A DNA stretch of 64,000 bases from Amazonocrinis nigriterrae CENA67 (GCF_016056305.1 NZ_JAECZC010000028.1:1-64000); one strand, 5' to 3'; positions 19,876 to 29,900 are shown, numbered from the stretch's first letter. Numbers and translations: made by a program. Notes: a model not told the origin generated them from the letters alone.

Positions 19876-20529
19876 TTATAGCTGCCATTCATCGCGCAAA
19901 ATGGCAAACCACAGTTCATCTACCCAGTTGCCTTTAAACCACAAACTTTTAAAAAGTGCCCTTCGCATCTCATACCTACACGTTGTAACAATTTAGCAGA
20001 TGCTATATTCTCTGGATCGCAATTTGCAATTACGCGATGTAGGTTGTGTTGTGTAAATAAATAATCGAGCAAGCGAGTTACAGCCTCAGTAGCATAGCCT
20101 TTTTTTGGTGTGTCTGCGATCGCGTGAAGCCAATCTCCGCTTGCTGCCCGTCATCGGCTATGCAGAAGGCACAATCATCAATCATTTCGCCTGTTGCCTT
20201 GAGTTCAATTGCCAACTGATACCACTCGCCTAAAGTACCTGGCGTTGCCTGCTTCATCGCTTTTATGAAAGTCATCGCTTCGGCTTGTTGGTAAGGCTTG
20301 TCCCAAAACTGCAACTTAGTATGAAGTGAGTTCGACAAGTGCTGTTTTGACCTCTCCCCCGGCCCCTCTCCTACGAGGAGAGGGGAGTAAAACCCTTGTT
20401 TTTTCGTTCCTCCTCCCTCGCCTTTTAGGAGAGGGAGGCTGGGAGGGAGAGGTTCATCGAACTCACGTTAGTATGAAATGCACGCAGCAGTAAACGTGCT
20501 GTTTCTAGCTTGATGTTTTTTTGAGACAT
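19876..20529 (-). pseudogene. GNAT N-acetyltransferase gene, broken
   Basis: The minus strand encodes a RimJ-type GNAT acetyltransferase in pieces. It starts at 20529 (MSQKNIKLETARLLLRAFHT), is interrupted by the element at 20326-20467, resumes as KLQFWDKPYQQAEAMTFIKAM..., shifts frame by one base near 20110 at a GCGATCGC site, and continues as KKGYATEAVTRLLDYLF...LLQRVGM...GHFLKSLWFKGNWVDELWF to a stop at 19876. Removing the insertion and one copy of the 10-bp duplication restores a continuous N-terminal domain. Two independent lesions mean it is very probably inactive. Confidence 0.8.
20326..20467. mobile_element. 142-bp MITE with 10-bp target duplication
   Basis: Terminal inverted repeats GTGAGTTCGA (20326-20335) and TCGAACTCAC (20457-20466) flank a core rich in CCTCTCC/GGAGAGG stems. 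The flanking 10 bases TTAGTATGAA occur at 20316-20325 and again at 20468-20477, a target-site duplication inside the GNAT gene. A related copy lies at 62916-63111. It is too short to encode a transposase, so it would be a non-autonomous element. Confidence 0.85.
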
Positions 20530-20768
20530 AATTAATACCAAAATCTAAAATTGCATGACCTGTCTACAAAGGCGATCGCTCATTACACTAATAAATGGCA
20601 AATTGATTCTGTGATGCAATCTCATCACTTTGTTGATTCAGTTTCCAGTCAATGAACAATAGCCAGAATGGTTGATTTCAAAAGTAAAAATTACTATGCA
20701 GTTGGGAAACTTCAATTTTAAATCACCCTCTGGAATTGTGTTTTATAATAGTAGATTTTGAATTGCTT
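20530..20768. other. Intergenic region before the M16 peptidase
   Basis: A 239-bp spacer with one GCGATCGC site near 20573. No gene or clear promoter was identified. It lies between the broken GNAT gene and the divergent M16 peptidase. Confidence 0.4.
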
Positions 20769-23540
20769 ATGAAACTACCCTCATACATGCTTATAGGATT
20801 GTTCCTCAGCTTCCTCCTCAATTTTGTGCCGTTTTCGGGCAATTTCACCAATGCAGCAACACCGACAGCAGTGGCACCCGTGTCTGGTATCTCACTCACC
20901 AATGGAGTGCAAAAAACGGTATTAGACAACGGCTTAACAGTATTAACCAAAGAAGTGCATACTGCCCCAGTAGTCAGTGTACAGGTTTGGTATAAAGTTG
21001 GCTCACGCAACGAACTGAAGGGAGAAAATGGTATTTCCCACCAATTAGAACATTTGATGTTCAAGGGTACAACCGATCGCCCAGTGCAGTTTGGACGGTT
21101 GTTTAGTGCATTGGGTAGTCAGTTCAATGCCTTTACCAGCTATGACGAAACAGCTTACTTTGGTACAGTCCAGCGAGACAAACTCGAAGCACTGCTGACC
21201 TTGGAAGCAGACCGCATGGAAAACGCTTTAGTGGGAGCTGAACAACTAACTAGTGAAAAGCGGGTAGTAATTTCCGAATTACAAGGGTATGAAAACTCAC
21301 CAGGCAATCGTCTAGATCAGGCAGTAATGCGAGAAGCTTTCCCAAACCGAGCCTATGGCTTACCCGTGGGAGGCACGAAAGCAGATGTAGAAAAATTCAC
21401 GGTGGAGCAGGTGCGGAATTATTACCAAACCTACTACAGTCCAGATAATGCCACCTTGGTGATTACGGGAGATTTTGCTACAGAACCCGTCCTGAAAGTT
21501 GTCAAAGAAATTTACGGAAAGCTACCAAAACGACCCAAGACAGCTCGTTTTCAGCAAACAACATCCACCTCATCCGCTTCTGTTGCCAAAAAAACCCCTA
21601 TCGTCCTGAAGCAACCTGGAAGTGCAGCACTGCTGCAAGCTGTGTATCCTTTGACAGATATCAAGCATCCCGATGTCCCAGCAATTGATGTCATGGATGC
21701 GATTCTCACGGGCGGACGCAGTTCTCGACTGTATCAGGCTTTGGTAGAATCTGGACTTGCCAGTTCAGTTAGTGGCGGTGCAGCGGAACTGATTGAACCA
21801 GGTTGGTATGAGATTAGTGCTACGGCAGCTCCTGGTCAAGAGTTGGGGAAAATTGCCCAGGTACTTGAGCAAACTTTAGCGAAACTGCAACAGCAACCAG
21901 TTACTCTAGAAGAGTTGAACCGAGCCAAGACAGCACTGCAAGCATCATTTGTACTGGGTAATCAGGATATCACCTCTCAGGCCACCCAGTTGGGGTACAA
22001 TCAAACTGTCGCTGGGGATTATCGTTTTGTTGAAAAGTATTTGGCTGCGATCGCCAAAGTTACCCCCGCCCAAGTCCAACAAGTAGCAAAAACTTACCTC
22101 AATCCTGCTAAACAAACCATCGGCTTTTTTGAACCAACTCAACCAGATGGTAAACCAGGAACTTCTAGCACTGATTCTGGTCGCACTGCGGAGAACTTCA
22201 GCCCCGGTAAGCCTGTAGACCCAGCAGAACTTGCCAAGTATCTCCCACCCGCCACATCAGCTACAGATTCCAGCAAACAATCGTTACCAGAACAGTTCAC
22301 TTTGGCAAATGGCTTGCGGGTGCTGCTGTTAGCTGACCACAGCGTCCCCACTGTTAACCTCAGCGGCCAAATTGATGCAGGAACTGAATTTGACGGCAAT
22401 CAAAAAGCTGGATTAGCCAATCTGACTGCTGGTAACTTAACCAATGGCACCCAGACTAAAAATGCTCTCACCATAGCCAAAACCTTAGAAGACCAGGGAG
22501 CAAGTTTAAGCTTTGGTGCTAGCCGCGAAGGAGTTAGCATTAGCGGTCAAGGATTATCAGCCAACTTACCGACATTAATTGAAACTTTGGCAGATGTGGT
22601 ACAACATGCCACTTTCCCCAAAGACCAGTTAGAATTAAGCCGTCAACGGGCATTAACAAGTCTTAAAGCCCAGTTGGATGACCCCAACTCACTCGGACGA
22701 CGGGTATTCCAGCAAGCCATTTATCCAGAAAATCATCCGTTCCACAGCTTTCCCACAGTTGAAAGCTTAAAGAGTATTACTCGTGATGATTTATTGCGCT
22801 TCTACCAACAACATTATCGACCAGATACTACAACGATCGCTTTAGTAGGTGACTTTGATCCGGCTAAGGTAAAAGTATTGTTCAATCAGGTGTTCGGTAA
22901 ATGGCAGGCTACGGGTGAACCGCCTGTGATTAACTTGCCAACGGTGTCATTTCCCCAAACTTCCACACGCTTAAATAAAGTAATTCCTGGTAAGGCAGAA
23001 GCCGTTACCTACATCGGCTATAACGGTATTTCTCGCAAAGACCCGCGTTATTATGCCGCATTAATACTGAATCAGATTTTAGGCGGTGATACCTTATCTA
23101 GTCGTTTAGGTACAGAAGTGCGCGATCGCCTGGGTCTGACCTATGGTATTTACAGTGGGTTTGCAGCGGGAGTTAAGCCAGGCCCGTTCTTAATTAGTAT
23201 GCAGACTGCACCAGGAGATGCCCCGAAAGCGATCGCTAGTACTATTGCTTTACTCAAACAGTTACGTGAACAAGGAGTAACTGAAGCTGAATTCAATACT
23301 GCGAAACGCTCAATTACTAACAGTTATCCTGTGGAATTAGCTAATCCCAGTGAAGTATCTAGCATTATCTTGGATAATGCTGTATTCGGGCTATCACGAG
23401 CAGAAATTCGAGAGTTTCCTCAGCGAATTCAGGCTGTCACTATGGCCCAAGTGCAACAAGCAATTGAGGAGTTAATTAAGCCAGAAAATCTGGTTATTGT
23501 GACAGCTGGGCCTGGAGATATTACACCCAAGGGCAGTTGA
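20769..23540 (+). CDS. Two-domain M16 (pitrilysin family) zinc peptidase
   Basis: A 923-residue protein with a signal peptide (MKLPSYMLIGLFLSFLLNF, cleavage likely near NAA). The first M16 domain has the inverted zinc motif HQLEH (residues 91-95) and the downstream Glu in SELQGYENSP. The second half (from about residue 510) repeats the fold but has no HxxEH, so it is the inactive partner domain. In many bacteria the two halves are separate adjacent genes; here they are fused. It should degrade peptides in the periplasm or envelope. ATG at 20769 is preferred over a TTG at 20736 because it starts the signal peptide. Confidence 0.88.
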   Translation: MKLPSYMLIGLFLSFLLNFVPFSGNFTNAATPTAVAPVSGISLTNGVQKTVLDNGLTVLTKEVHTAPVVSVQVWYKVGSRNELKGENGISHQLEHLMFKGTTDRPVQFGRLFSALGSQFNAFTSYDETAYFGTVQRDKLEALLTLEADRMENALVGAEQLTSEKRVVISELQGYENSPGNRLDQAVMREAFPNRAYGLPVGGTKADVEKFTVEQVRNYYQTYYSPDNATLVITGDFATEPVLKVVKEIYGKLPKRPKTARFQQTTSTSSASVAKKTPIVLKQPGSAALLQAVYPLTDIKHPDVPAIDVMDAILTGGRSSRLYQALVESGLASSVSGGAAELIEPGWYEISATAAPGQELGKIAQVLEQTLAKLQQQPVTLEELNRAKTALQASFVLGNQDITSQATQLGYNQTVAGDYRFVEKYLAAIAKVTPAQVQQVAKTYLNPAKQTIGFFEPTQPDGKPGTSSTDSGRTAENFSPGKPVDPAELAKYLPPATSATDSSKQSLPEQFTLANGLRVLLLADHSVPTVNLSGQIDAGTEFDGNQKAGLANLTAGNLTNGTQTKNALTIAKTLEDQGASLSFGASREGVSISGQGLSANLPTLIETLADVVQHATFPKDQLELSRQRALTSLKAQLDDPNSLGRRVFQQAIYPENHPFHSFPTVESLKSITRDDLLRFYQQHYRPDTTTIALVGDFDPAKVKVLFNQVFGKWQATGEPPVINLPTVSFPQTSTRLNKVIPGKAEAVTYIGYNGISRKDPRYYAALILNQILGGDTLSSRLGTEVRDRLGLTYGIYSGFAAGVKPGPFLISMQTAPGDAPKAIASTIALLKQLREQGVTEAEFNTAKRSITNSYPVELANPSEVSSIILDNAVFGLSRAEIREFPQRIQAVTMAQVQQAIEELIKPENLVIVTAGPGDITPKGS

Positions 23541-23610
23541 GTATCAATAAAATTTGTAGAGACGTTGCAATTCATATCTCTACGAAATTGTATTGGTTTA
23601 TCACAATAGT

Positions 23611-23642
23611 AAAAAACCTAGTCCATGAAAATGGGCTAGGTT
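23611..23642 (-). terminator. Rho-independent terminator on the minus strand
   Basis: Stem AACCTAGYCC (one G-T pair) with an 8-base loop, followed on the minus strand by a T-tract (complement of the A-run at 23611-23616). It lies downstream of the minus-strand leader-peptide gene and faces the end of the plus-strand M16 gene, where it could also stop readthrough. Confidence 0.6.
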
Positions 23643-23958
23643 GTTAATTGTAAGGAGGTATGATAAATATTTGACACTAACTGAGCTATCTAAATAGCTA
23701 GTAGTGCGCCACACAAACTTTGCCTGGTGACAAGCTGGTGAAGCTGGGGAAGTTAAGAAGTTACATTTAAAAACTCTTTCTTCCCCGTTTGTTCTCACCC
23801 GACAATTTGGGGTTCATCGAGTACTAGTTTTGGTAGACGCTTTTGGAGGTTTAGTAATTTATAACCTTCATGCTGATAGCAGAGATTATTCTCTACCTTA
23901 CCTCCTATAAGCATCAAAAAGATTAGTAGTGAACTATTATTGCTAATAGTCGCTTAAC
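23643..23958. other. Intergenic region downstream of the peptide gene
   Basis: No convincing gene seen. It may be the 3' untranslated part of the minus-strand peptide transcript, ending at the terminator at 23611-23642. Confidence 0.4.
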
Positions 23959-24222
23959 CTAACCTTGGTGTGAATTTGGTTGTGGATTTCCGCCACTGAA
24001 TGATTTAGCAATAGTGTCAATATGACTGATAGCATATACATACACAAATGCTTCAGCCAGCTTAGTCAATGCGGTAGGATTGCTAACGTCACCACCATTA
24101 TGACCTGTACCACCATTGATAGAGGTGGAATCTGCATCGCTTAATTCATTGAGAAAGCTTTCGGAATCTTCAAACAATTGAAGGCCAGTATTATGTAGTT
24201 CGTAAACAGCGATAGTTGACAT
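23959..24222 (-). CDS. Small peptide with double-glycine-type leader (bacteriocin/RiPP-like precursor)
   Basis: An 87-residue peptide. The N-terminal half contains FLNELSDADSTSINGG, which matches the ELSxxE...IxGG pattern of leaders cut by C39-peptidase ABC exporters. The core after GG (TGHNGGDVSNPTALTKLAE...) is Gly/Asn/Ser-rich at both ends with a hydrophobic middle (AFVYVYAISHI). A strong Shine-Dalgarno AGGAG lies 7 bases before the ATG. No modification enzyme or C39 exporter is nearby, so maturation would need genes elsewhere. The leader class is inferred from the motif only; the function is unknown. Confidence 0.6.
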   Translation of the reverse strand: MSTIAVYELHNTGLQLFEDSESFLNELSDADSTSINGGTGHNGGDVSNPTALTKLAEAFVYVYAISHIDTIAKSFSGGNPQPNSHQG

Positions 24223-24850
24223 AATTTACTCCTAGATTGATTGATCGATTGAATGCAAGTTGTTTTCGTAGGTAATTAAGTTCTTTAACTTAACTACTTG
24301 ATGCTATTCTGCTCTAAATATTTTTGAGATTCAACTAGGAAATCTCGTTCAAAAAGACTTAATATTTTTAATTATGTCTATCATAAATTATTACTGGAAA
24401 TAAATATTGTCTCTTCCAATTTATAGTCAAATTTAATCTTAAAAAATCAAGTAGCATAAATTTCCAAATTCAAATATCAATAAAGAAATATTCCATCAGA
24501 CATAATTAGCTTTCAACTAAAAGTCTGAGACTAAACACGCAAAGCCAGTAACTGAAGGCTATACAGCAATTTGTTTCAGCTAATTACCCTAATTTTCTAT
24601 ATAACTTTTGGATTATGTCCAACGAGAAACAAGATGGTGTCTGCATTTACAACTGCTGTTTACAATTTCTGTTTTGCTTATAATATGCGTGCATTTACGG
24701 ATTTATTTATCATTCAATATTTCAAACATAATTCCAGTAATTTTGTCTACAAAAGTGGTGAGCTTTTAGGCATGTACAATTTGAGTAAATTAATTATGTA
24801 AATTTGATATAATAGACTTTTAGTTGTTTTTATAGGTAATTAAAGTTTCT
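24223..24850. other. AT-rich intergenic region
   Basis: About 630 bp of AT-rich sequence. A 76-codon plus-strand frame (24571-24801) has low-complexity composition, no Shine-Dalgarno and no recognised similarity, and is not called. A TATAAT at 24808-24813 lies about 40 bp before the terminator at 24851, so a very short transcript is possible but unsupported. Confidence 0.4.
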
Positions 24851-24881
24851 GCCCTCTGACCTAGACAGAGGGCTTTTTTTT
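24851..24881 (+). terminator. Strong rho-independent terminator
   Basis: GCCCTCTG, 7-base loop, CAGAGGGC, then eight T. It reads on the plus strand, where no convincing gene lies upstream within 1.3 kb, so it may end an unannotated small RNA or shield the convergent gene at 24918. Confidence 0.8.
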
Positions 24882-24917
24882 GGGCCATTACCTCACTTTG
24901 ATGAAAACTGCTGTAAA

Positions 24918-25784
24918 TTATTTTTCTATAAAAACCAAATCTTCAGGCTGAGCAGTTAACTTGATATTTTGACCATTGACTTGAACCACGAAGTCAAAGC
25001 CAGTAACATGACCTTCTGGGAGAATGATGAGGCGATCGCTCAAAGACTTGAGATAATTGGGAAATCCTTCACTAGACACGCTACCATCATTAATGGCAAG
25101 ATAACCGAGGAGTCGGCGAAATAGTTTTGGCAAAATAACGGTGTTGTCAGTGATAGTTTCTAAATCTTCTAAAACGAAACCATCATTAGTTTTGTCTAAT
25201 GCCCACAAACCTTTCTTGTCCTTACGAACTTTCTCGGTGACAGCTATTAACTCTTTGCGGATATCGGGATATAGTTGGGAGTAAAAGGTAGGGTAAGCTA
25301 GCCCTTTATTCAAGAGATGGTAATTAGCGCTCTTTTTCAATAAAGATTTATCGAAGTAAATACTGCTACCATCCTCTGCGTCTGAAGTGCCCTTGAAGGC
25401 AAAGGCTACACTTCTACCATATGTGTCTGCAAATCGGGTAAGGATAAAACCAGGAACTTCTTCTGGTTCTGCCGCAGTCACTATTTCATTAGAATTACGA
25501 GTAATTTTTTTAAATCCTAAAAATTTGAGCAATTCGCTAGCAGCACTATGAGCAAATTCCAGTGGCTGGTGCTGCATCCCTACACTACCGCCCTTGGGAT
25601 GGAAGTGTGTTTCTAGTGTATCAATACTATCTAAGCGTAACTGTGCCCCTCCTGCACGGTTAGTAACGATTCGTGTCGCTAATTTCTCCCATAGCTGAGG
25701 GTTGTTGGGATAGAAGCGGATAGAATCGCCATCAGGAGCAGCTTTGATCACTCTAAAGTTGCCCTGGATGAGGGTCATTGCCAT
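24918..25784 (-). CDS. Thermonuclease (SNase)-like protein
   Basis: A 288-residue protein. The N-terminal 180 or so residues follow the staphylococcal-nuclease OB-fold pattern: DGDSIRFY, LRLDSIDTLETH, then YGRSVAFAF, LNKGLAYPTFYSQLY, and the KxRKDKKGLW helix typical of the family. The first catalytic-type Arg is in QLRLDSID. The C-terminal 100 residues are not recognised. There is no signal peptide, unlike most secreted nucleases. ATG at 25784 has AAGGAG about 10 bases upstream. Nuclease activity is inferred only. Confidence 0.6.
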   Translation of the reverse strand: MAMTLIQGNFRVIKAAPDGDSIRFYPNNPQLWEKLATRIVTNRAGGAQLRLDSIDTLETHFHPKGGSVGMQHQPLEFAHSAASELLKFLGFKKITRNSNEIVTAAEPEEVPGFILTRFADTYGRSVAFAFKGTSDAEDGSSIYFDKSLLKKSANYHLLNKGLAYPTFYSQLYPDIRKELIAVTEKVRKDKKGLWALDKTNDGFVLEDLETITDNTVILPKLFRRLLGYLAINDGSVSSEGFPNYLKSLSDRLIILPEGHVTGFDFVVQVNGQNIKLTAQPEDLVFIEK

Positions 25785-26498
25785 TTGTTAAGCTCCTTTG
25801 ATTGTTGACTGATGGCTGTTGACTGCTAACTAAAATATCAAGGTTGCTTTTGAACTTTTCGTAAATGCTCAAACCTTTGTTTTGACGTTACGTCCCTGCG
25901 ATCATCTGAATGTGGAATAATATGTATAAAAAATACTCTGTTTCCAGATTGACCAGCCCCAAAGGGGCGGGGTGTAGGGGAAGAATCTAGCACCAATGAA
26001 ATTGCATACAGAGCAACTACTTTCAACTATGGAAAAAGAAAAAATGTATTTCGAGACACGGTTGTGCGAGAAATACGGCGTCCTTGCTTGAAACCCCTGA
26101 TTTTAATTATGGGGTTCCCTGCACCCCACGCCTACCCCTCACACCCTTCTCATAAATATGTCAAAATGTTATTAATTGGCAAAAAGCAGGACGGATGCGA
26201 TCGCTAATGATTAAATTAAGGACTGGATAAAGCTAATCACTCTAACTGTCCGATACTTGTTTGAGATGGTATTAATTTTAGATATGCATACCTCTACTAT
26301 TTTGTCAAGTATAAACACATAATCTGATTTCCAGATCAACTCTATATTCAATGCAAAAAACCTCTGAGAAAACGTATCAATTTCATTGATTTTTTGCTAC
26401 GCCTTTCTGGAAGAGAGAAGTATGTTTAGTCACAATTAAAATATTTATTAGTCAAAAAAAATTGAGTATTGACAATTAACATAACATCAGGCGTTTGC
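25785..26498. other. Intergenic region
   Basis: No supported gene. It contains small imperfect hairpins, for example GGGGC-rich pairing near 25960-25980 and an ACCCC/GGGGT pair near 26093-26124. It separates the nuclease-like gene from the NRPS cluster. Confidence 0.4.
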
Positions 26499-26535
26499 AA
26501 TCAAAAAACCTGCCATTTTGGCAGGTTTTTTGATT
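26499..26535. terminator. Bidirectional rho-independent terminator
   Basis: A perfect 17-bp stem (AATCAAAAAACCTGCCA and its complement) around a 3-base loop, with A-run and T-run on opposite sides, so it can act in both directions. It isolates the NRPS operon from upstream transcription. Confidence 0.75.
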
Positions 26536-26916
26536 ATGGCTGATAAAATACTTGATTAAAGTTGAAACACAATTGTAAATGTCTTATAAATTACAACAGC
26601 CTAAATATTGAAGATTTGGTAAAGAACTTTATGTAACCTTCGGCTCATGTTAAGTAGATAATTATGACTAGTTTGAAAAAGAGTTGGAAAAATAACTAAA
26701 ATCAATGAATTTTGAGGCAATTACTGAGCGTTCGCATAATCGACCATCCCCAGAAGTAATTAATGTTTTTCAGCATAATTACGCGAACGATGAGTCATTA
26801 GCTACCTAGTTATAAAATTCCAGATATTATATTTATATAGATTGGCTCTGTTGCGGCCTTTACGGGTCTAAGCAACAAATATAACAAAAAATGTAGGCTG
26901 TGTTGCTTAGTTAATT
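26536..26916. other. Upstream region of the NRPS operon
   Basis: A 381-bp leader region. An imperfect inverted repeat (GCGTTCGCATAAT near 26729 and ATTACGCGAACG near 26779) may be regulatory. Closer to the gene is a 10-bp perfect inverted repeat (see 26868-26910). No Shine-Dalgarno is evident ahead of the ATG at 26917. Confidence 0.4.
26868..26910 (+). promoter_or_regulatory. Perfect inverted repeat in front of the first NRPS gene
   Basis: CTAAGCAACA (26868-26877) and TGTTGCTTAG (26901-26910) pair perfectly across 23 bases, 6 bases before the NRPS start codon. A direct repeat of the GGCT(C/G)TGTTGC type (26844 and 26897) overlaps it. It could be an operator, an mRNA stem that masks the start, or the footprint of an old insertion. 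Confidence 0.45.
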
Positions 26917-29900
26917 ATGGGTAATCAATTTAGTTGTATTATTATTGGTGAGGGAACTTTACCGCTCCAATGCGTACAAATACTTAGAGAAAAAGGTCAT
27001 GAAATTTACGGATTAGTCTCCGCAGACAATTCAGTACATACCTGGGCTGAGAGTAACAAAATACCTCATATTCAGCCAACTGATAATCTCAGAGAATTTT
27101 TAAGCCAGCAGCCTTTTGATTACTTGTTCAGCATTGTCAATCCCTCTGTCTTACCCGAAGAAATTCTAGAGTTACCACGCCAGTGTGCTATTAACTATCA
27201 TGATGCTCCCCTACCGAAATATGCGGGAGTAAATGCAACTTCCTGGGCGTTGATGAATCAGGAAAAAACTCATGGGGTGACGTGGCATGTCATGGCGGCT
27301 ACCGTTGATGCAGGTGATATTCTCAAGCAGGTAATCATCGATATTGCTGATGATGAGACAGCTTTAACGCTCAATGGTAAATGCTATGAAGCAGCCCTTA
27401 ACGCATTTGCTCAGTTAGTAGATGAGCTATCTTTTGGTATAGCCCAAGCAACCAAACCAAACCTGAATGAGCGCACCTATTTTTCGCGCTCCAAAAGACC
27501 GAGTGCAGGTGGAATCATCTCATGGAAGCGTTCTGCTCATGAGCTAGATGCCATGATTCGGGCTTTAGATTTTGGTACTTACCCTAATCCATCAGGTAAG
27601 GCAAAATTGTTTATAAACAACAACTTTTTTATAGTTTCCCAGCTTGAGGTTCTGGAAAACTTGTCCAAACGCGCTCCTGGAACGATAATCGCCATTGAAC
27701 CTAATTTGATCCAAGTTTCCACAGCAAGTTATGATATTGCCCTCCATCAAGTGCTGACTATTAATGGTCAAGCGCTATCGATCGCGGATTTGGTGGAGAC
27801 ATTTGGACTACAGGTTGGGTGTCAGTTTTGTGATATCGAGCCGGATCAAGTAAGGCAGATTGAAAAGTTGGATAAATCAATTCCCAAGTATGAGACTTTT
27901 TGGGTAAAAAGACTAGCAACTTTAGAATTGCTGGCGCTTCCCTATGCACAACACACAGCATTACATTTAGACAAGCAGCAATATGCATATGCAAAGATGT
28001 CGCTACCCCATGAGGCGATCGCCTTTTTGCAAGAGCGCCGTCCACAATGGAACTGGGGCGATTTTCTAGAAACTGCTTTTGTTGCTTATCTCGCTCGCAT
28101 TGGTGGCCCTGGCTCTTTTGATATCGGATACAAATATATAGATCTGCAACAACAGTTAGTGGGAACCGCAGGTTTGTTTGCATCAGTTGTTCCTCATCGA
28201 GTAGAGGTAGATTGCGAGCAAAGTTTTGAGCAAATTTTTCAGGAATATCAAAAACAAGTCAACTTGACCAAACACAACCTGACTTATCCACAAGATGTAG
28301 TATCGAGGTATCCGGCTCTGCGTTCCTTGCCGCAACTGGGTAATAAGCAGTTGTTTCCAGTGGTTATAGAGCGAGTGGAAAAGCTCGAAGACCACCAAGG
28401 TGAGTCCGGCAATGAACTGAGCTTCATAATTGCAGCAGATGGCAAGGAATGTTGTTGGTTGTATAATACAGCGGTTTTAGATGGTGACAAAATTGCCAGG
28501 ATGCAAGAGCAGTTTGCTGTTTTTCTGCAAGGTATTGTCACTCAACCTGAAGGGTCTGTTGCTTATTTGCCTTTACTATCTGAGCAAGAACGGTACAAAA
28601 TTTGGGTGGAGTGGAATGATACAAAAGTAGATTATTCCAAAGATAAGTGTATCCATCAGTTGTTTGAGGAACAGGTAGAGAAAACACCGGATGCCGTTGC
28701 AGTAGTATTTGAAAACACACAACTCACATATCAGCAGCTAAACCAACGAGCAAATCAGCTGGCACATCATCTACGTAGCCTAGGTGTTGGGCCTGAGGTT
28801 TTTGTTGGCATATGTTTAGAGCGCTCTTTAGAGATGATAGTAGGACTGCTAGCAATTCTCAAAGCTGGAGGTGCCTATGTGCCATTAGATCCCACATATC
28901 CCTCGGAACGCTTAGCTTTTATTTTGCAAGACACTCAAATACCTATAATTCTCACCACCGCACAATTAGTCAACAGCCTACCTGCTCATGCAGCACAAGT
29001 AGTTTATTTAGACTCACAGTGGCAAGCGATCGCCCACAATAGTCAAGAGAATTTAGTTTGTGAGGCTACACCTGATAACTTGATGTACATCATTTACACT
29101 TCTGGTTCTACAGGACAACCCAAAGGTGTAATGATTCCTCATCGGGGAATTTACAACCAACTGCAATGGCGGCAAACAACTTTTAAATTAACTCAACAAG
29201 ACAAAGTTTTACAGACCATTTCTTTTAGCTTTGATCCCTCGGTGTGGCAGATATTTTGGCCGTTGTGCAATGGAGCGCAATTGATTCTAGCCCGCCCTGG
29301 TGGACATCAAGACCCTGCCTACCTCGTGAAGGTGATTGTGGAACAACAAATCACTGTTCTAGCCTTAGTACCTTCCATACTGAGTGTATTACTGGAGCAG
29401 CAGGGAATTGAAAATTGTCAAACTCTCAGACACGTCACCTGTGGAGGTGAAGCTTTACCTGTCAAACTCATAGAGCAATTCTTTGCCAAATTGAACTTGC
29501 ACAATGTTCTGATTAATTGCTACGGCCCCACAGAAGCTTCCATTGACGCCACTTTCTGGAAATGCCAGCATGACACCAATTATTTGATTGCCCCTATTGG
29601 TCGTCCCATTGCCAACACGCAGACTTATATTTTAGACTCCCACCTGCAACCAGTACCAATTGGAGTCCCTGGCGAATTGTACATTGGTGGCGTTGGTCTG
29701 GGCAGGGGCTATCTCAATCGCCCAGAATTAACACAAGAGAAATTCATTGCTAACCCTTTTTATCAAAGCAGGGGAGCAGAGGAGCAGGAGAGCAGGGGAG
29801 AAATAAGTATAGAACGTCTCTACAAAACTGGGGATTTAGCTCGTTACTTAAGCAATGGTGACATTGAATTTCTCGGTCGCCTCGATAATCAAGTTAAGGT

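Noticed and set aside
24571-24801. 76-codon plus-strand reading frame
   Set aside because: AT-rich composition, no Shine-Dalgarno, no recognisable pattern; more likely chance.
25838-26026. 62-codon minus-strand frame
   Set aside because: No family resemblance and no RBS; overlaps repeat-like GGGGC sequence.
26729-26791. Inverted repeat GCGTTCGCATAAT / ATTACGCGAACG as an attachment or insertion site
   Set aside because: Imperfect and about 40 bp apart; no flanking duplication or integrase seen.
26844-26910. IS6-like terminal sequence (GGCTCTGTTGC)
   Set aside because: Resembles IS6-family ends only over about 9 bases, and no transposase is present; kept only as an inverted repeat.
27761-28183. 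140-codon antisense frame opposite the first NRPS gene
   Set aside because: Shadow of the coding strand; no RBS or family pattern.
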